From JBOHDX01 sp050700835 (GTDB lineage Bacteria > Actinomycetota > Actinomycetes > Propionibacteriales > Nocardioidaceae): a stretch of 36,007 nt of DNA. A program made the translations under genes and the position numbers. Position 1 is the first letter of the stretch. Each line of letters opens with the position of its first letter. The notes under the pieces were generated by a model. It saw nothing but the letters and a program-made list of their open reading frames with translations. It was not told the DNA's origin and did not search any database. The stretch lies in NCBI GenBank assembly GCA_050700835.1, contig JBOHDX010000141.1:1-36007 (forward strand), written 5' to 3'. Shown here piece by piece: positions 1-7,221 of this stretch.

Positions 1-219
1 TCGGGGTCCTGGCTGAACCTGGTCGAGGTCTGGTTCGGGATCATCGACCGCCAAGCCATCCGTCGCGGCGTCTTCGGCTCGGTCAAAGACCTCAACGCCA
101 AGATCCGCGCCTTCATCGACGGCTGGACCGACCGAGCCCACCCCTTCGTCTGGACCAAGACCGCAGAAGAGATCCTCAAGAAAGCCAACCGTCCACAAAC
201 TTCAGAAACGCGGCACTAG
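1..219 (+). mobile_element. IS630-family transposase, C-terminal end (partial)
   Basis: The window opens inside an open frame of 72 residues that ends with TAG at 217-219. It contains SWLNLVEVWFGIIDRQAIRR and then a short helical tail ending KKANRPQTSETRH. This is the C-terminal part of the DDE domain of IS630/Tc1-type transposases, where the S-W-L-N-x-V-E run carries the last catalytic acidic residue (known for the family). The 5' part lies outside the window. The stop is embedded in CACTAG, and IS630 elements insert at TA, so the right end of the element probably lies at about 219. That is only about 15 bases before the next gene start. I am sure of the family; the exact IS end is inference. 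Confidence 0.85.
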
Positions 220-234
220 CTAGGCTTTGCCGTT

Positions 235-1485
235 GTGACGGACAGCTTTGATCCCGTGGCGTATAACCGTGCCGCCTGGGACCTCGAGGTGGAGAACCGT
301 AACGAATGGACCGAGCCGGCCGGGCCGGAGGTCATCGCCCGGGCACGGGCCGGCGATTGGTCCGTCGTCCTGATCGGCTACCAGGTGGTGCCGCGCGACT
401 GGTTTCCGTCTGAACTGGTCGGCGCCGAGGTGCTGTGCCTGGCTTCCGGCGGAGGGCAGCAGGGGCCAGTGCTCTCGGCAGCGGGCGCCGCCGTGACGGT
501 ACTGGACAACTCGCCGCGGCAGCTGGGCCGCGACCGGGAGGTCGCCACCCGCGAGGGACTGGCCGTCCGTACCGTGCTCGGCGACATGCGCGACCTGAGC
601 GTGTTCCCCGATGCCAGCTTCGATGTCGTCTTCAACCCGGTGTCCAACGTGTTCTGCCCCGAACTTGCACCGGTCTGGCGGGAGTCATTCCGCGTGCTGC
701 GCCCGGGCGGAATCTTGATGGCCGGGTTTCTGAACCCTAACATTTTCATTTTCGACATCACGGCGTTGGAAGAGCGGGGTGAGCTCATGGTGCGCCACCA
801 ACTCCCGTTCAGCAGCCTTGATCTCCCAGATGCCGAGCGGCAGCGCTCGTACGGTACCGGGCCGATCGAATACAGCCACTCACTCGCCGGGCAGATCGGC
901 GGCCAGCTCGCGGCAGGCTTCACCCTGACCCACTTGGACGAAGGCCCGCACCACGCCGATGCCACCGCCCGGTACATGCCTGGCTACTTCGCCACCCAGG
1001 CCATCAAGCCGAAACCGCTGCGCGGTGGCGCCCGCGTAGTCGTTCATTCCCTCGACGACCCAAACCTGCCCGGACCCAACTATTCTGCGCAAGGTGATTG
1101 TCGGCGGCACCGGAAATGCCTGTTGCATCGTACGCATGTGCGTCACGTCCACGGATGCGCTCGCCCGACTGTGGCATCTCCATCACGTAGCCCTCGTTGC
1201 GAAGCCGAAACTCCCCCTCAGGAGAGAGACCGGTCCCCTGTGAGCCCGAACAAAGCTCAATGCCTTCGCGCATCGCCGCTGAATCGTTGTCGGCGACCGC
1301 CCGCAGGAACAATTCGCGCACATCTGGGTCACTCATTGCTCAGTCTCCTCGCCGACGTTGAAACCCGTCCAGGCGAATCCTGCTTGTCCCGCCGATGGCT
1401 GTCCATACGTCGGTCGGGCGCCGTATGCGACCACAGCGCCGGTCGGGCGGGGCCATCACGGTACCGTGCGCAGTCCGGCCGTTGA
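235..1485 (+). CDS. Class I SAM-dependent methyltransferase with read-through C-terminus (stop codon lost)
   Basis: The first 258 residues form a complete class I methyltransferase. The SAM-binding motif I is VLCLASGGGQQG at about residues 66-77, the acidic end of strand 2 is VTVLDNSPRQL, motif II is VLGDMRDLSVF, and a post-motif RVLRPGG follows. The substrate is unknown. The core ends at YMPGYFATQAIKP (about position 1011), which from memory of the family is where it normally stops. Here no stop follows, and the frame continues another 158 residues into low-complexity Arg-rich sequence antisense to broken minus-strand genes. The tail is therefore probably not native. The GTG start follows the IS630 end by 15 bases and lacks a clear ribosome site, so expression may be impaired. 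Confidence 0.7.
   Translation: MTDSFDPVAYNRAAWDLEVENRNEWTEPAGPEVIARARAGDWSVVLIGYQVVPRDWFPSELVGAEVLCLASGGGQQGPVLSAAGAAVTVLDNSPRQLGRDREVATREGLAVRTVLGDMRDLSVFPDASFDVVFNPVSNVFCPELAPVWRESFRVLRPGGILMAGFLNPNIFIFDITALEERGELMVRHQLPFSSLDLPDAERQRSYGTGPIEYSHSLAGQIGGQLAAGFTLTHLDEGPHHADATARYMPGYFATQAIKPKPLRGGARVVVHSLDDPNLPGPNYSAQGDCRRHRKCLLHRTHVRHVHGCARPTVASPSRSPRCEAETPPQERDRSPVSPNKAQCLRASPLNRCRRPPAGTIRAHLGHSLLSLLADVETRPGESCLSRRWLSIRRSGAVCDHSAGRAGPSRYRAQSGR
1012..1336 (-). pseudogene. SnoaL/NTF2-like domain protein, frameshifted and 3'-truncated
   Basis: Read from an ATG at 1336, the protein starts MSDPDVRELFLRAVADNDSA and runs to GERIRGRDA. The frame then breaks, and the continuation MRTMQQAFPVPPTITLRR, followed by VWVVEGMNDYAG, is found one frame over. 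A single extra base near 1138 explains this. The joined sequence has the helix, strand and W-V-V-E-G-x-N-D pattern of SnoaL-like polyketide-cyclase/NTF2-fold proteins (family inference). Those usually run 120-140 residues. This one loses its last part where it meets the methyltransferase end at about 1011-1040. Its ATG overlaps the stop of another broken frame upstream (ATGA). The frameshift is seen directly; the family is moderately sure. Confidence 0.55.
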
Positions 1486-1570
1486 TTCCGTTCCCTCGGC
1501 GCCGATCTCGCCCCCGACGGCCCGTCGATTCACCCAAAGCGAATACCACCCATGCGCCGGTCAGAAGGCC
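1333..1570 (-). pseudogene. Degraded gene of unknown function upstream of the SnoaL remnant
   Basis: One minus-strand frame reads like real protein on both sides of an internal TGA at 1456-1458. Before it comes WVNRRAVGGEIGAEG and LRTVP; after it come PTGAVVAYGARPTYGQPS and AWTGFNVGEETEQ. The final TGA at 1333-1335 overlaps the ATG of the SnoaL-like frame as ATGA, which is typical of translationally coupled genes. I do not recognise the family. No start is visible and the upstream part merges into unassigned DNA, so this looks like the tail of a gene inactivated by a nonsense change. An alternative open frame over the same DNA (stop at 1340-1342) is Arg-rich and less protein-like. Confidence 0.3.
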
Positions 1571-1623
1571 TAGGCCAGAGCACACGCCAAGACGACGAAC
1601 CGCTCGGTAGAAGTGCGGTCGGG

Positions 1624-1672
1624 CGACTCCTAAATCCGCCGGTCCCGGGTTCGAGTCCTGCCGGGCGCGCCT
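1624..1672 (+). other. tRNA-Arg-like 3' half (possible attachment-site remnant)
   Basis: The stretch holds a 7-base loop CTCCTAA (1627-1633) with CCT in the anticodon position, then the T-arm GGGTTCGAGTCC and an acceptor-like CCGGGCGC. The 3' acceptor and T-stem strand closely resemble bacterial arginine tRNAs. No matching 5' acceptor, D-arm or well-paired anticodon stem exists upstream, and no CCA follows. It is therefore not a functional tRNA. Isolated 3' tRNA halves are the usual scar of site-specific integration of phages or integrative elements. The position at the edge of the IS/pseudogene patch fits, but no integrase is visible. Confidence 0.4.
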
Positions 1673-1680
1673 CTCGAGCG

Positions 1681-1737
1681 ACCACACAATCGACATCGAC
1701 GTGGCCCTGGCCACCGCGATGTCGATTCTTGCGTGGT
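1681..1737. repeat. Nested hairpin repeat, copy A of a 43-bp dispersed palindrome
   Basis: Outer arms ACCAC (1681-1685) and GTGGT (1733-1737) enclose 11-bp arms AATCGACATCG (1688-1698) and CGATGTCGATT (1717-1727). These enclose GTGGCC-CT-GGCCAC (1701-1714). The 43-base core 1688-1730 shares both ends and exact length with a second copy at 22613-22655. It lies directly after the stop of the LuxR-type gene and may act as its terminator. Confidence 0.7.
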
Positions 1738-1747
1738 GCCTCGGCGG

Positions 1748-4717
1748 TCAATCCGGCAACAACCCACGCTCGCGAGCGAGAGCGGCCGCCTCGGTGCGGC
1801 CGCTCGCGTCGAGCTTGGCCAAGATGTTGGACACGTGGACGCTCACAGTCTTGGCGCTGATGAAGAGTTGGCGGGCGATCTCAGCGTTGCTGCGGCCCTT
1901 GGCAACCAGCCCCAGGATCTCCTGCTCGCGCGGGGTGAGTCGCTCGTGGCGTCGGTCCCCCGGACGGCCGCGGGACGCCGTCGGGCCCGACCCGAGGGTC
2001 TTGAGCTCGGCCAGCAACGGCTTGGCGGCCAAGTGCCGGGCCGTATCCCTCGCCCGCCCGGCCAGCGCGCGGGACTCGCGTACGTGCCCGGTCGCACGCA
2101 GAACAGCGGCCAGCCGGCACTGTGAGCGAGCCAGCTCGAACACATGACCCAGCCGCTCGAAGGCATCCACCGTCTGCTCCCAGGCGGCGACGAGTTGCGG
2201 CTCATCCACCTGCTCGACACCAGTCAGCCAGCACAACCGGAGGTGCTCCGCCCCGACCCGGGCCATCCAGGCATCGGCTTCCGGGCCAACCACTCCCATC
2301 TCCTTGTGCCGGTCGTGGGCCTCGGTCGCTGCAGCCAGCAGCTCGGCGGCGCGATCCGCCAAGTGCACGCGCTCGTTGGCACTGAGCCGCCCCGCCTGGT
2401 TGGCCAGCTGGCCGAGCACGAGGGCGCTCAGCCGGATCCGTGCCTGGAACGCCGTGACCTGCCACAGGGAGCTGACGGCGCCGACCATCGAGTCGTAGAC
2501 CTCGACCGCGGTGGTGACGTCGTCGGCGTCACCGTAGAGGTCGATGGCCGCGCCCCCGGACAGGACGGCGATGAAGCCGTCGCGGCTCCACCACGATCTC
2601 AGGTGCGGCAGCAGCTCCAGGGCTGCGGAGTCTCCGCGCCCGGCCGACACGGACAGGCCCACGGCGGTCAGCGACGCCTCCGCCATCGCCGACGGGGACT
2701 GTCCAGTGACGTCCACGACGGCTCGAGCCGTGTCCCACTCCCCCAGGTAGTAGGCAGTGATGGCCGCCATCAGGCGTACGTCGAGCCCGTACGGCGCCCA
2801 AGGGCGTCCGACCTTCTCGGCACGGGCGGTCGCCTCGTGGTAGACGGCGAGCGCTTCGGCGAGCCGACCGGCAGTGAAGTGCAGGCTCCCGATGTGGTGG
2901 AGGCTGCGCAGCTCGGCCATCGCATCCCCGTCGGCCTGCGCCTGCTCAGCGATCCGTTGCAGCGCTCGCAGCGACTCCTCCGGGTTGCCGGCACGATCCT
3001 GGAGCTTGGCGAGAGTCGTGGTCGCGTCGGACACGACCGAGCCCAGACCCAGCTCGCGGCCCATGTCGATCGCGGCGTCGGCCCAGCGGAACGCCTCGTC
3101 GTCGCGGCGCCGGTCCAGGTTGGCCCGGGCGTGCACCGCGAGCAATCGCGCCCGCAGCGCCGTCGCAGGCTCTGCGGGAACGAGGCCTAGCGCCTCGGTG
3201 GTCGCGGCGAGCACGTCGACGGTCGCGTCGGCGAGGACAGCGGCCGCCGCGAGGGCCAGCAACAGCTTGGCGCGATCGAGCGGCCTGCCCGGGACGGTCA
3301 GCTGGTTGAGCTGGTCCTGCACGAGGTCCACCGCCCGGTCCTGCCGGCCGGCGGCCGTGACTGCCTCGCTCGCCTTGACCGTCAGCTCGATCGCGTCGAC
3401 CTCAGCAGCGTCGGCCGGCAGCCCAGCGACCAGCTCGAGCGCCTGGACGTAGTGCCGTGCGGCCTCGTCCGGGCCTCCGACCGACATCGCGTCGTCACCG
3501 GCTTCGATGCCGGCCAGGACTGCCGCGGGGATGTCGTGAGCCTTGCGGGCATGCCTGGCCAGCTCTGCGGCCGTACCCGGAATGTCGCGGCTGCGCAGGA
3601 CCGCGGTGTAGGCCCCGTGCAGGCGAACACGCTCACCGGGGAGCAGGTCGTCGTAGACCGCCTCGGCCAGCAGGGCGTGCCGAAACGCGTAGCCGTCGGA
3701 ACCGGCCGGCACCAGCACATTGGACTCGACCGCCGAGCGCATGGCTGCGTCCAGGCTCGACGGTGACAGGTCCACCACGCGCGAGAGCAGCTCGTGCGAC
3801 ACCCGGCGACCGGCGACCGACGCGGCGCGCACCACTGCCTTGCCGGCGTCATCGAGCTGGTCGAGTCGTACCAGCAGAAGCCGCGAGAGGTCGTTGGGCA
3901 GTGCCTTCGACTCAGACGTGGACGCGTCGACGAGCTCCTCGGCGAAGAACGCATTGCCTTCTGCGCGGGACACGATGGTCTGCAGCTCGACCTCACGCAT
4001 CGGTGCCGGGTGAATGGTGCGCACCAGGCCGCGGATGTCGGCGTCGGCCAACGGCTCTAGCTGCACCCGGCTCACCGCAGGCAGCCGGCTCCACTCGGCG
4101 AGCAACGCCCGCAACGGGTGACGCCGGTGCAGGTCGTCGGTGCGGTACGACGCGACCACCGTGACCGGCGTGGTGAACCCGCGCGCGAACAGGAAGCTCA
4201 GCATCTCGCGGCTGGACTGGTCGGCCCAGTGCACGTCCTCGACGGCGACCACCACCGGCTGGTGCCCGCCCAGCTGCTCCAGCGCGGCATGCACGGCCTC
4301 GAGCAGGTCCGCCTTGGACATCGGTTCGCTCTGGGCGTGCTCGCTGTCCAGCAGCATACGGCGGCCGGGCATCAGTCGGGTCAACGCCGGATGCGCCTCG
4401 GCGAGCTCTATCGCCGTCGCTGGCGAGTCGGCCGCCAGTCGACCGAGGATCTCGGTGAAGGGCAGGTAGGACAAGGCACCGTCGCCGAAGTCGAGGCAGT
4501 GCCCCACGAGCACCGCCCACCCGCCGTCCCGGGCCACGGTGGCAAGCTCGCCCAGCACCCGGGTCTTGCCGACCCCCGCGTCGCCGCCCAGCACGATAGC
4601 CGCGGACGCGGCGCTGGACCGGTCTGCACCGATCAGCCGGCGCAGCCGGTCCAACTCGCCCCCGCGCCCGACCAATGGGTACGAATGGTCGGGCGCGGGC
4701 GTCACGGATCCCATCAT
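1748..4717 (-). CDS. Large ATP-binding LuxR-family transcriptional regulator (LAL/MalT type)
   Basis: This is a roughly 989-residue regulator. The N-terminal P-loop domain opens with YPLVGRGGELDRL, has a Walker A GGDAGVGKT at about residues 44-52, and a Walker B-like VVVAVEDVHWADQSS. A long middle region rich in Ala and Leu helices has the look of TPR-like repeats. The last 65 residues are a LuxR/GerE helix-turn-helix: LTPREQEILGLVAKGRSN, then FISAKTVSVHVSNILAKL. Proteins of this class bind ATP and an inducer, then activate transcription. The target here is unknown. The open frame extends to 4882, but that extension covers a better small gene with a strong ribosome site, so I place the start at ATG 4717 or just inside it. 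Confidence 0.85.
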   Translation of the reverse strand: MMGSVTPAPDHSYPLVGRGGELDRLRRLIGADRSSAASAAIVLGGDAGVGKTRVLGELATVARDGGWAVLVGHCLDFGDGALSYLPFTEILGRLAADSPATAIELAEAHPALTRLMPGRRMLLDSEHAQSEPMSKADLLEAVHAALEQLGGHQPVVVAVEDVHWADQSSREMLSFLFARGFTTPVTVVASYRTDDLHRRHPLRALLAEWSRLPAVSRVQLEPLADADIRGLVRTIHPAPMREVELQTIVSRAEGNAFFAEELVDASTSESKALPNDLSRLLLVRLDQLDDAGKAVVRAASVAGRRVSHELLSRVVDLSPSSLDAAMRSAVESNVLVPAGSDGYAFRHALLAEAVYDDLLPGERVRLHGAYTAVLRSRDIPGTAAELARHARKAHDIPAAVLAGIEAGDDAMSVGGPDEAARHYVQALELVAGLPADAAEVDAIELTVKASEAVTAAGRQDRAVDLVQDQLNQLTVPGRPLDRAKLLLALAAAAVLADATVDVLAATTEALGLVPAEPATALRARLLAVHARANLDRRRDDEAFRWADAAIDMGRELGLGSVVSDATTTLAKLQDRAGNPEESLRALQRIAEQAQADGDAMAELRSLHHIGSLHFTAGRLAEALAVYHEATARAEKVGRPWAPYGLDVRLMAAITAYYLGEWDTARAVVDVTGQSPSAMAEASLTAVGLSVSAGRGDSAALELLPHLRSWWSRDGFIAVLSGGAAIDLYGDADDVTTAVEVYDSMVGAVSSLWQVTAFQARIRLSALVLGQLANQAGRLSANERVHLADRAAELLAAATEAHDRHKEMGVVGPEADAWMARVGAEHLRLCWLTGVEQVDEPQLVAAWEQTVDAFERLGHVFELARSQCRLAAVLRATGHVRESRALAGRARDTARHLAAKPLLAELKTLGSGPTASRGRPGDRRHERLTPREQEILGLVAKGRSNAEIARQLFISAKTVSVHVSNILAKLDASGRTEAAALARERGLLPD

Positions 4718-4775
4718 CCAGCCCTGCACCGACAAACACGAGACCTGTTCGATCGGCGACGCACTCCCCAGCGGT

Positions 4776-4952
4776 TCAGTGGTCAGTGGCGAGGTTGCGG
4801 CGCAGGTGGAGTCCGCGCCTGCGGCTCCGGCCCTGCTCCTTGCGAGCGCGCCGGTACTCACGCAGCGCGGCGGACTCGGCAAAGTGCCGACTCGCGCGCT
4901 CTCGGCGGTAGGCCAGCTCGGCGTTCAGGTACATCTCTTCGCCCGGCATCAT
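4776..4952 (-). CDS. Small basic protein of 58 residues, unknown function
   Basis: An ATG at 4952 follows AAGGAG by 6 bases on the minus strand, which is among the best ribosome sites in the window. The frame reads MMPGEEMYLNAELAYRRERA and later AALREYRRARKEQGRSRRR, ending RRNLATDH. It is very rich in Arg and Glu and should form a charged helix. Two Met codons start it, so the second (4949) is also possible. It precedes the LuxR-type regulator in the same direction by about 60 bases, and the two may be co-transcribed. I do not recognise a named family. It overlaps the non-native 5' extension of the regulator's frame. Confidence 0.55.
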   Translation of the reverse strand: MMPGEEMYLNAELAYRRERASRHFAESAALREYRRARKEQGRSRRRGLHLRRNLATDH

Positions 4953-4991
4953 GTCGTGCTCCTTGGATCGAATCTGATGTCCCGAGCCTGT

Positions 4992-5065
4992 CCGTCTAAG
5001 GGGGGCGCAGACATCGGAAGATCGCCGTATCTGTGTGCGGCCCGTTGGCCGTGCGCCTTAGACGG
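4992..5065. promoter_or_regulatory. Inverted repeat in the divergent intergenic region
   Basis: CCGTCTAAGG at 4992-5001 is repeated in inverted form as CCTTAGACGG at 5056-5065, exact over 10 bp with 54 bases between. It lies between the minus-strand small gene/LuxR unit and the plus-strand acetyltransferase, where promoters for both directions must sit. A two-site operator for a regulator is possible, perhaps the LuxR protein itself. That is inference. Confidence 0.35.
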
Positions 5066-5119
5066 TCGGCGACCACCTCAGAGGCCGATCGGTCGCACGG
5101 GGTCGGCAATGATGTGCCG

Positions 5120-5641
5120 GTGACGATCGAGCTGCAGGTGCTGACGCCGGAGGACTGGGCGCTCTGGCGACAGCTGAGACTGGCCGCTCTAGCCGAGGCA
5201 CCTCAGGCGTTTGGGTCCACCCTGGCGGAGTGGTCGGGCGTCGGCGACACCGAGGAACGCTGGCGAGATCGGCTGAGCACCGTACCCTTCAACGTCGTGG
5301 CGAGGCAGGACGGCGTAGCCGTGGGCATGGCCAGCGTCGTCGTCGACGACGAGGCGCAGGGACGCCCCGAGCTGATCTCGATGTGGGTCGCGCCGTTGTC
5401 GCGCGGCACCGGAGTCAGCGGGACCTTGATCAGTGCGGTTCTGGGCTGGGCGGCTGTGGCTCATCCCGGCGAGGTCGTCCTGCGCGTGCGAGAGGACAAC
5501 GCCCGGGCAGCGGCAACTTATCGGCGGCACGGGTTCGTCGACGCCGGTCGCGTGGACGACCCTGGCCCGGCCGCTCCGGTCGAGCACTGGATGGTCCGGC
5601 AGTCAGGGTCACGAGTGCATCCGGGGCATTCCCCGGCATAG
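5120..5641 (+). CDS. GNAT-family N-acetyltransferase
   Basis: This protein of about 173 residues has the GNAT order. An N-terminal LTPEDWALWRQLRLAALAE helix is followed by strands with VARQDGVAVGMASVVVDD. The acetyl-CoA-binding strand-loop-helix is ISMWVAPLSRGTGVSGTL, and the C-terminal part LRVREDNARAAATYRRHGF is typical. The family transfers an acetyl group from acetyl-CoA to an amine; the acceptor is not predictable. The open frame reaches back to 5033, but homology-like sequence begins at VTIELQVLTPEDW. I therefore choose GTG 5120, with GTG 5114 as the alternative. Confidence 0.85.
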   Translation: MTIELQVLTPEDWALWRQLRLAALAEAPQAFGSTLAEWSGVGDTEERWRDRLSTVPFNVVARQDGVAVGMASVVVDDEAQGRPELISMWVAPLSRGTGVSGTLISAVLGWAAVAHPGEVVLRVREDNARAAATYRRHGFVDAGRVDDPGPAAPVEHWMVRQSGSRVHPGHSPA

Positions 5642-5725
5642 TGGTCCAGCCATTCGACATCGCGCCGTCTCGGCTCTTGCCTCCATCGATCGGCCGTAGG
5701 AGCGTGTCGTCAGGAGGCGATTCCC

Positions 5726-6334
5726 ATGTACGTACGTGCCAACACTTTTACCGCCGATCCCGACAAGATTGACGACGGTCTCCGCTTCATCAAGGAGCGG
5801 GTGCTGCCGTTGACCGACTCCGCGGCGGGCAACCGCGGGCTTGCGATGTCGGTCGATCGGGACACAGGCAATGGGTCCGTGGTCAGCTTCTGGGACGATC
5901 TGGAGTCGTTGCGCGCCAGCGAGTCGGCGATCGCGCCACTGCGCGACGAAGCGGCTGCTGTCCTCGGCGGTTCACTCACCCCTCAGGTGCTCGAGACGGT
6001 CGAGCAGATCATGCCGCGACCACCGACGCCGGGCTGCTGGAACCGGATCACCGTGCTGGAGCTCGAACCGGCCGACGTGGACAAGACGATCGAGGTCTTC
6101 CGTACCAGCACCGCCCCTGCCCTTGAGGCGATGGAGGGTTTCTGCGCCGCGATGTTGAACGTCGACCGTGCCGGCGGCCGCGGCGTAGCGGTCACGATCT
6201 GGCGTGACCGGGACGCGTTGACGGCAAGCCGCGAGCGTGCGTCCGGGCTCCGCCAGGAGGTCACCGACAAGGCACACGGAACGGTCGTGTCAGTCGAGGA
6301 GCACGAGATCGTGCTGTCGATGCGGCATGGCTGA
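5726..6334 (+). CDS. Antibiotic-biosynthesis-monooxygenase-like protein with two ferredoxin-like repeats
   Basis: The ATG at 5726 follows a perfect AGGAGG by 9 bases. The 202-residue product has two similar halves. The first starts MYVRANTFTADPDKIDDGL and ends in VVSFWDDLESLRASE. The second has NRITVLELEPADVDKTIEVF and VAVTIWRDRDALTASRE. Each half has the strand-helix-strand and late aromatic strand of dimeric alpha-beta barrels (ABM/EthD-like), so a fused internal dimer is likely. Catalysis is unproven; such folds also bind heme or act as sensors. It is soluble, with no signal peptide. The gene stands alone between GNAT and the convergent dsbA-like gene. Confidence 0.6.
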   Translation: MYVRANTFTADPDKIDDGLRFIKERVLPLTDSAAGNRGLAMSVDRDTGNGSVVSFWDDLESLRASESAIAPLRDEAAAVLGGSLTPQVLETVEQIMPRPPTPGCWNRITVLELEPADVDKTIEVFRTSTAPALEAMEGFCAAMLNVDRAGGRGVAVTIWRDRDALTASRERASGLRQEVTDKAHGTVVSVEEHEIVLSMRHG

Positions 6335-6396
6335 GCCTGTCGAGGCTGAGCCCCCCCGGAGTTGAGCCCCCGAAGTTGCCCCCCGGCGCCGCCGTG

Positions 6397-7221
6397 TCAG
6401 GCGGCGGCCCGGGCCCGGTCAATGGCCTGCTGGATCAGCTGCAGCGTGGGCACGGTGTTGTTGGCCCCCGTCACCGTCTTGCCGGCGACCATGATGGTGG
6501 GGGTGCCGCTGAGGCCGCTCTTGGACGCCGCGTCGGTCGACCGGTTCACCCAGCCGGCGTAGGTGTGCTTGCTGATGCACGAGGCAACGCTCGAGCTCGC
6601 GCCTGCCTGCTGCGCCAGGGTCGTCAGCTGTGAGTCCGGCAAACCCGATCCACCCTCCTGCGGCTGGCTGATGTACAGCAGTCCATGCAGCTTCACGTAG
6701 GCGGCGATGCCGGCGTCCTCGAAAGTGCACGCGGCCGCGCTGCCCGACCGCGACGAGTAATCGCTGTTGGCGGAGGTGTTCAGGATCGCGATCGGGCGGT
6801 ACTCGATGGTGATTGACCCGTTGGCCACCTGGTCCATCAAGAAGCTGCTGTCGGCCGCCTCAAACGCCTTGCACACCGGGCACTGGAAGTCTTCGTACAA
6901 GACGACCGGCACCACCTTGTTGCTCGGCACGCTCGACGTGGCCGGCGCGGTCGAGCCTGACGACGGCTGCACGTCCTTCTGGGTGTAGAGGAAGCCGCCG
7001 CCTGACGTCAGGCCCTTCGGGGTCGACCCGGCGGCCGCCGAGCTGGTGCGGGACTGATTGATCGCGATTCCCGCGGCGACGATGACAACCAGGCTGACCG
7101 CGACGATGGCGATCGTGATGATCCTGGCCCGACGTCGCTCAGCGGCCTCGCGCTGCTTGCGCATGGCGATGGCGCGCTCGGCCCGCTCCTCACGAGACCG
7201 CTTGCTGTTGCTCTGGCTCAC
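6397..7221 (-). CDS. DsbA-family membrane-anchored thiol:disulfide oxidoreductase
   Basis: The 274-residue protein has a basic cytoplasmic N-terminus, one membrane anchor at about residues 34-54 (IITIAIVAVSLVVIVAAGIAI) and a linker. A thioredoxin-fold domain follows with EDFQCPVCKAFE, placing the redox pair C-P-V-C at 114-117. The cis-Pro loop is SGLSGTPTIMVAG near residue 248. This is the arrangement of actinobacterial DsbA-like enzymes that form disulfides in exported proteins. The GTG start overlaps the stop of the upstream MauE-like gene (GTGA), so the two are translationally coupled. That supports a shared redox role at the membrane. Confidence 0.85.
   Translation of the reverse strand: MSQSNSKRSREERAERAIAMRKQREAAERRRARIITIAIVAVSLVVIVAAGIAINQSRTSSAAAGSTPKGLTSGGGFLYTQKDVQPSSGSTAPATSSVPSNKVVPVVLYEDFQCPVCKAFEAADSSFLMDQVANGSITIEYRPIAILNTSANSDYSSRSGSAAACTFEDAGIAAYVKLHGLLYISQPQEGGSGLPDSQLTTLAQQAGASSSVASCISKHTYAGWVNRSTDAASKSGLSGTPTIMVAGKTVTGANNTVPTLQLIQQAIDRARAAA

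Noticed and set aside
1624..1672. Functional tRNA-Arg gene
   Set aside because: The 5' acceptor strand, D-arm and paired anticodon stem are missing, so only the 3' half is tRNA-like.
1340..1714. 124-residue minus-strand frame
   Set aside because: It is Arg-rich, crosses the tRNA-like remnant and the hairpin repeat, and competes with a frame whose stop is coupled to the next start.
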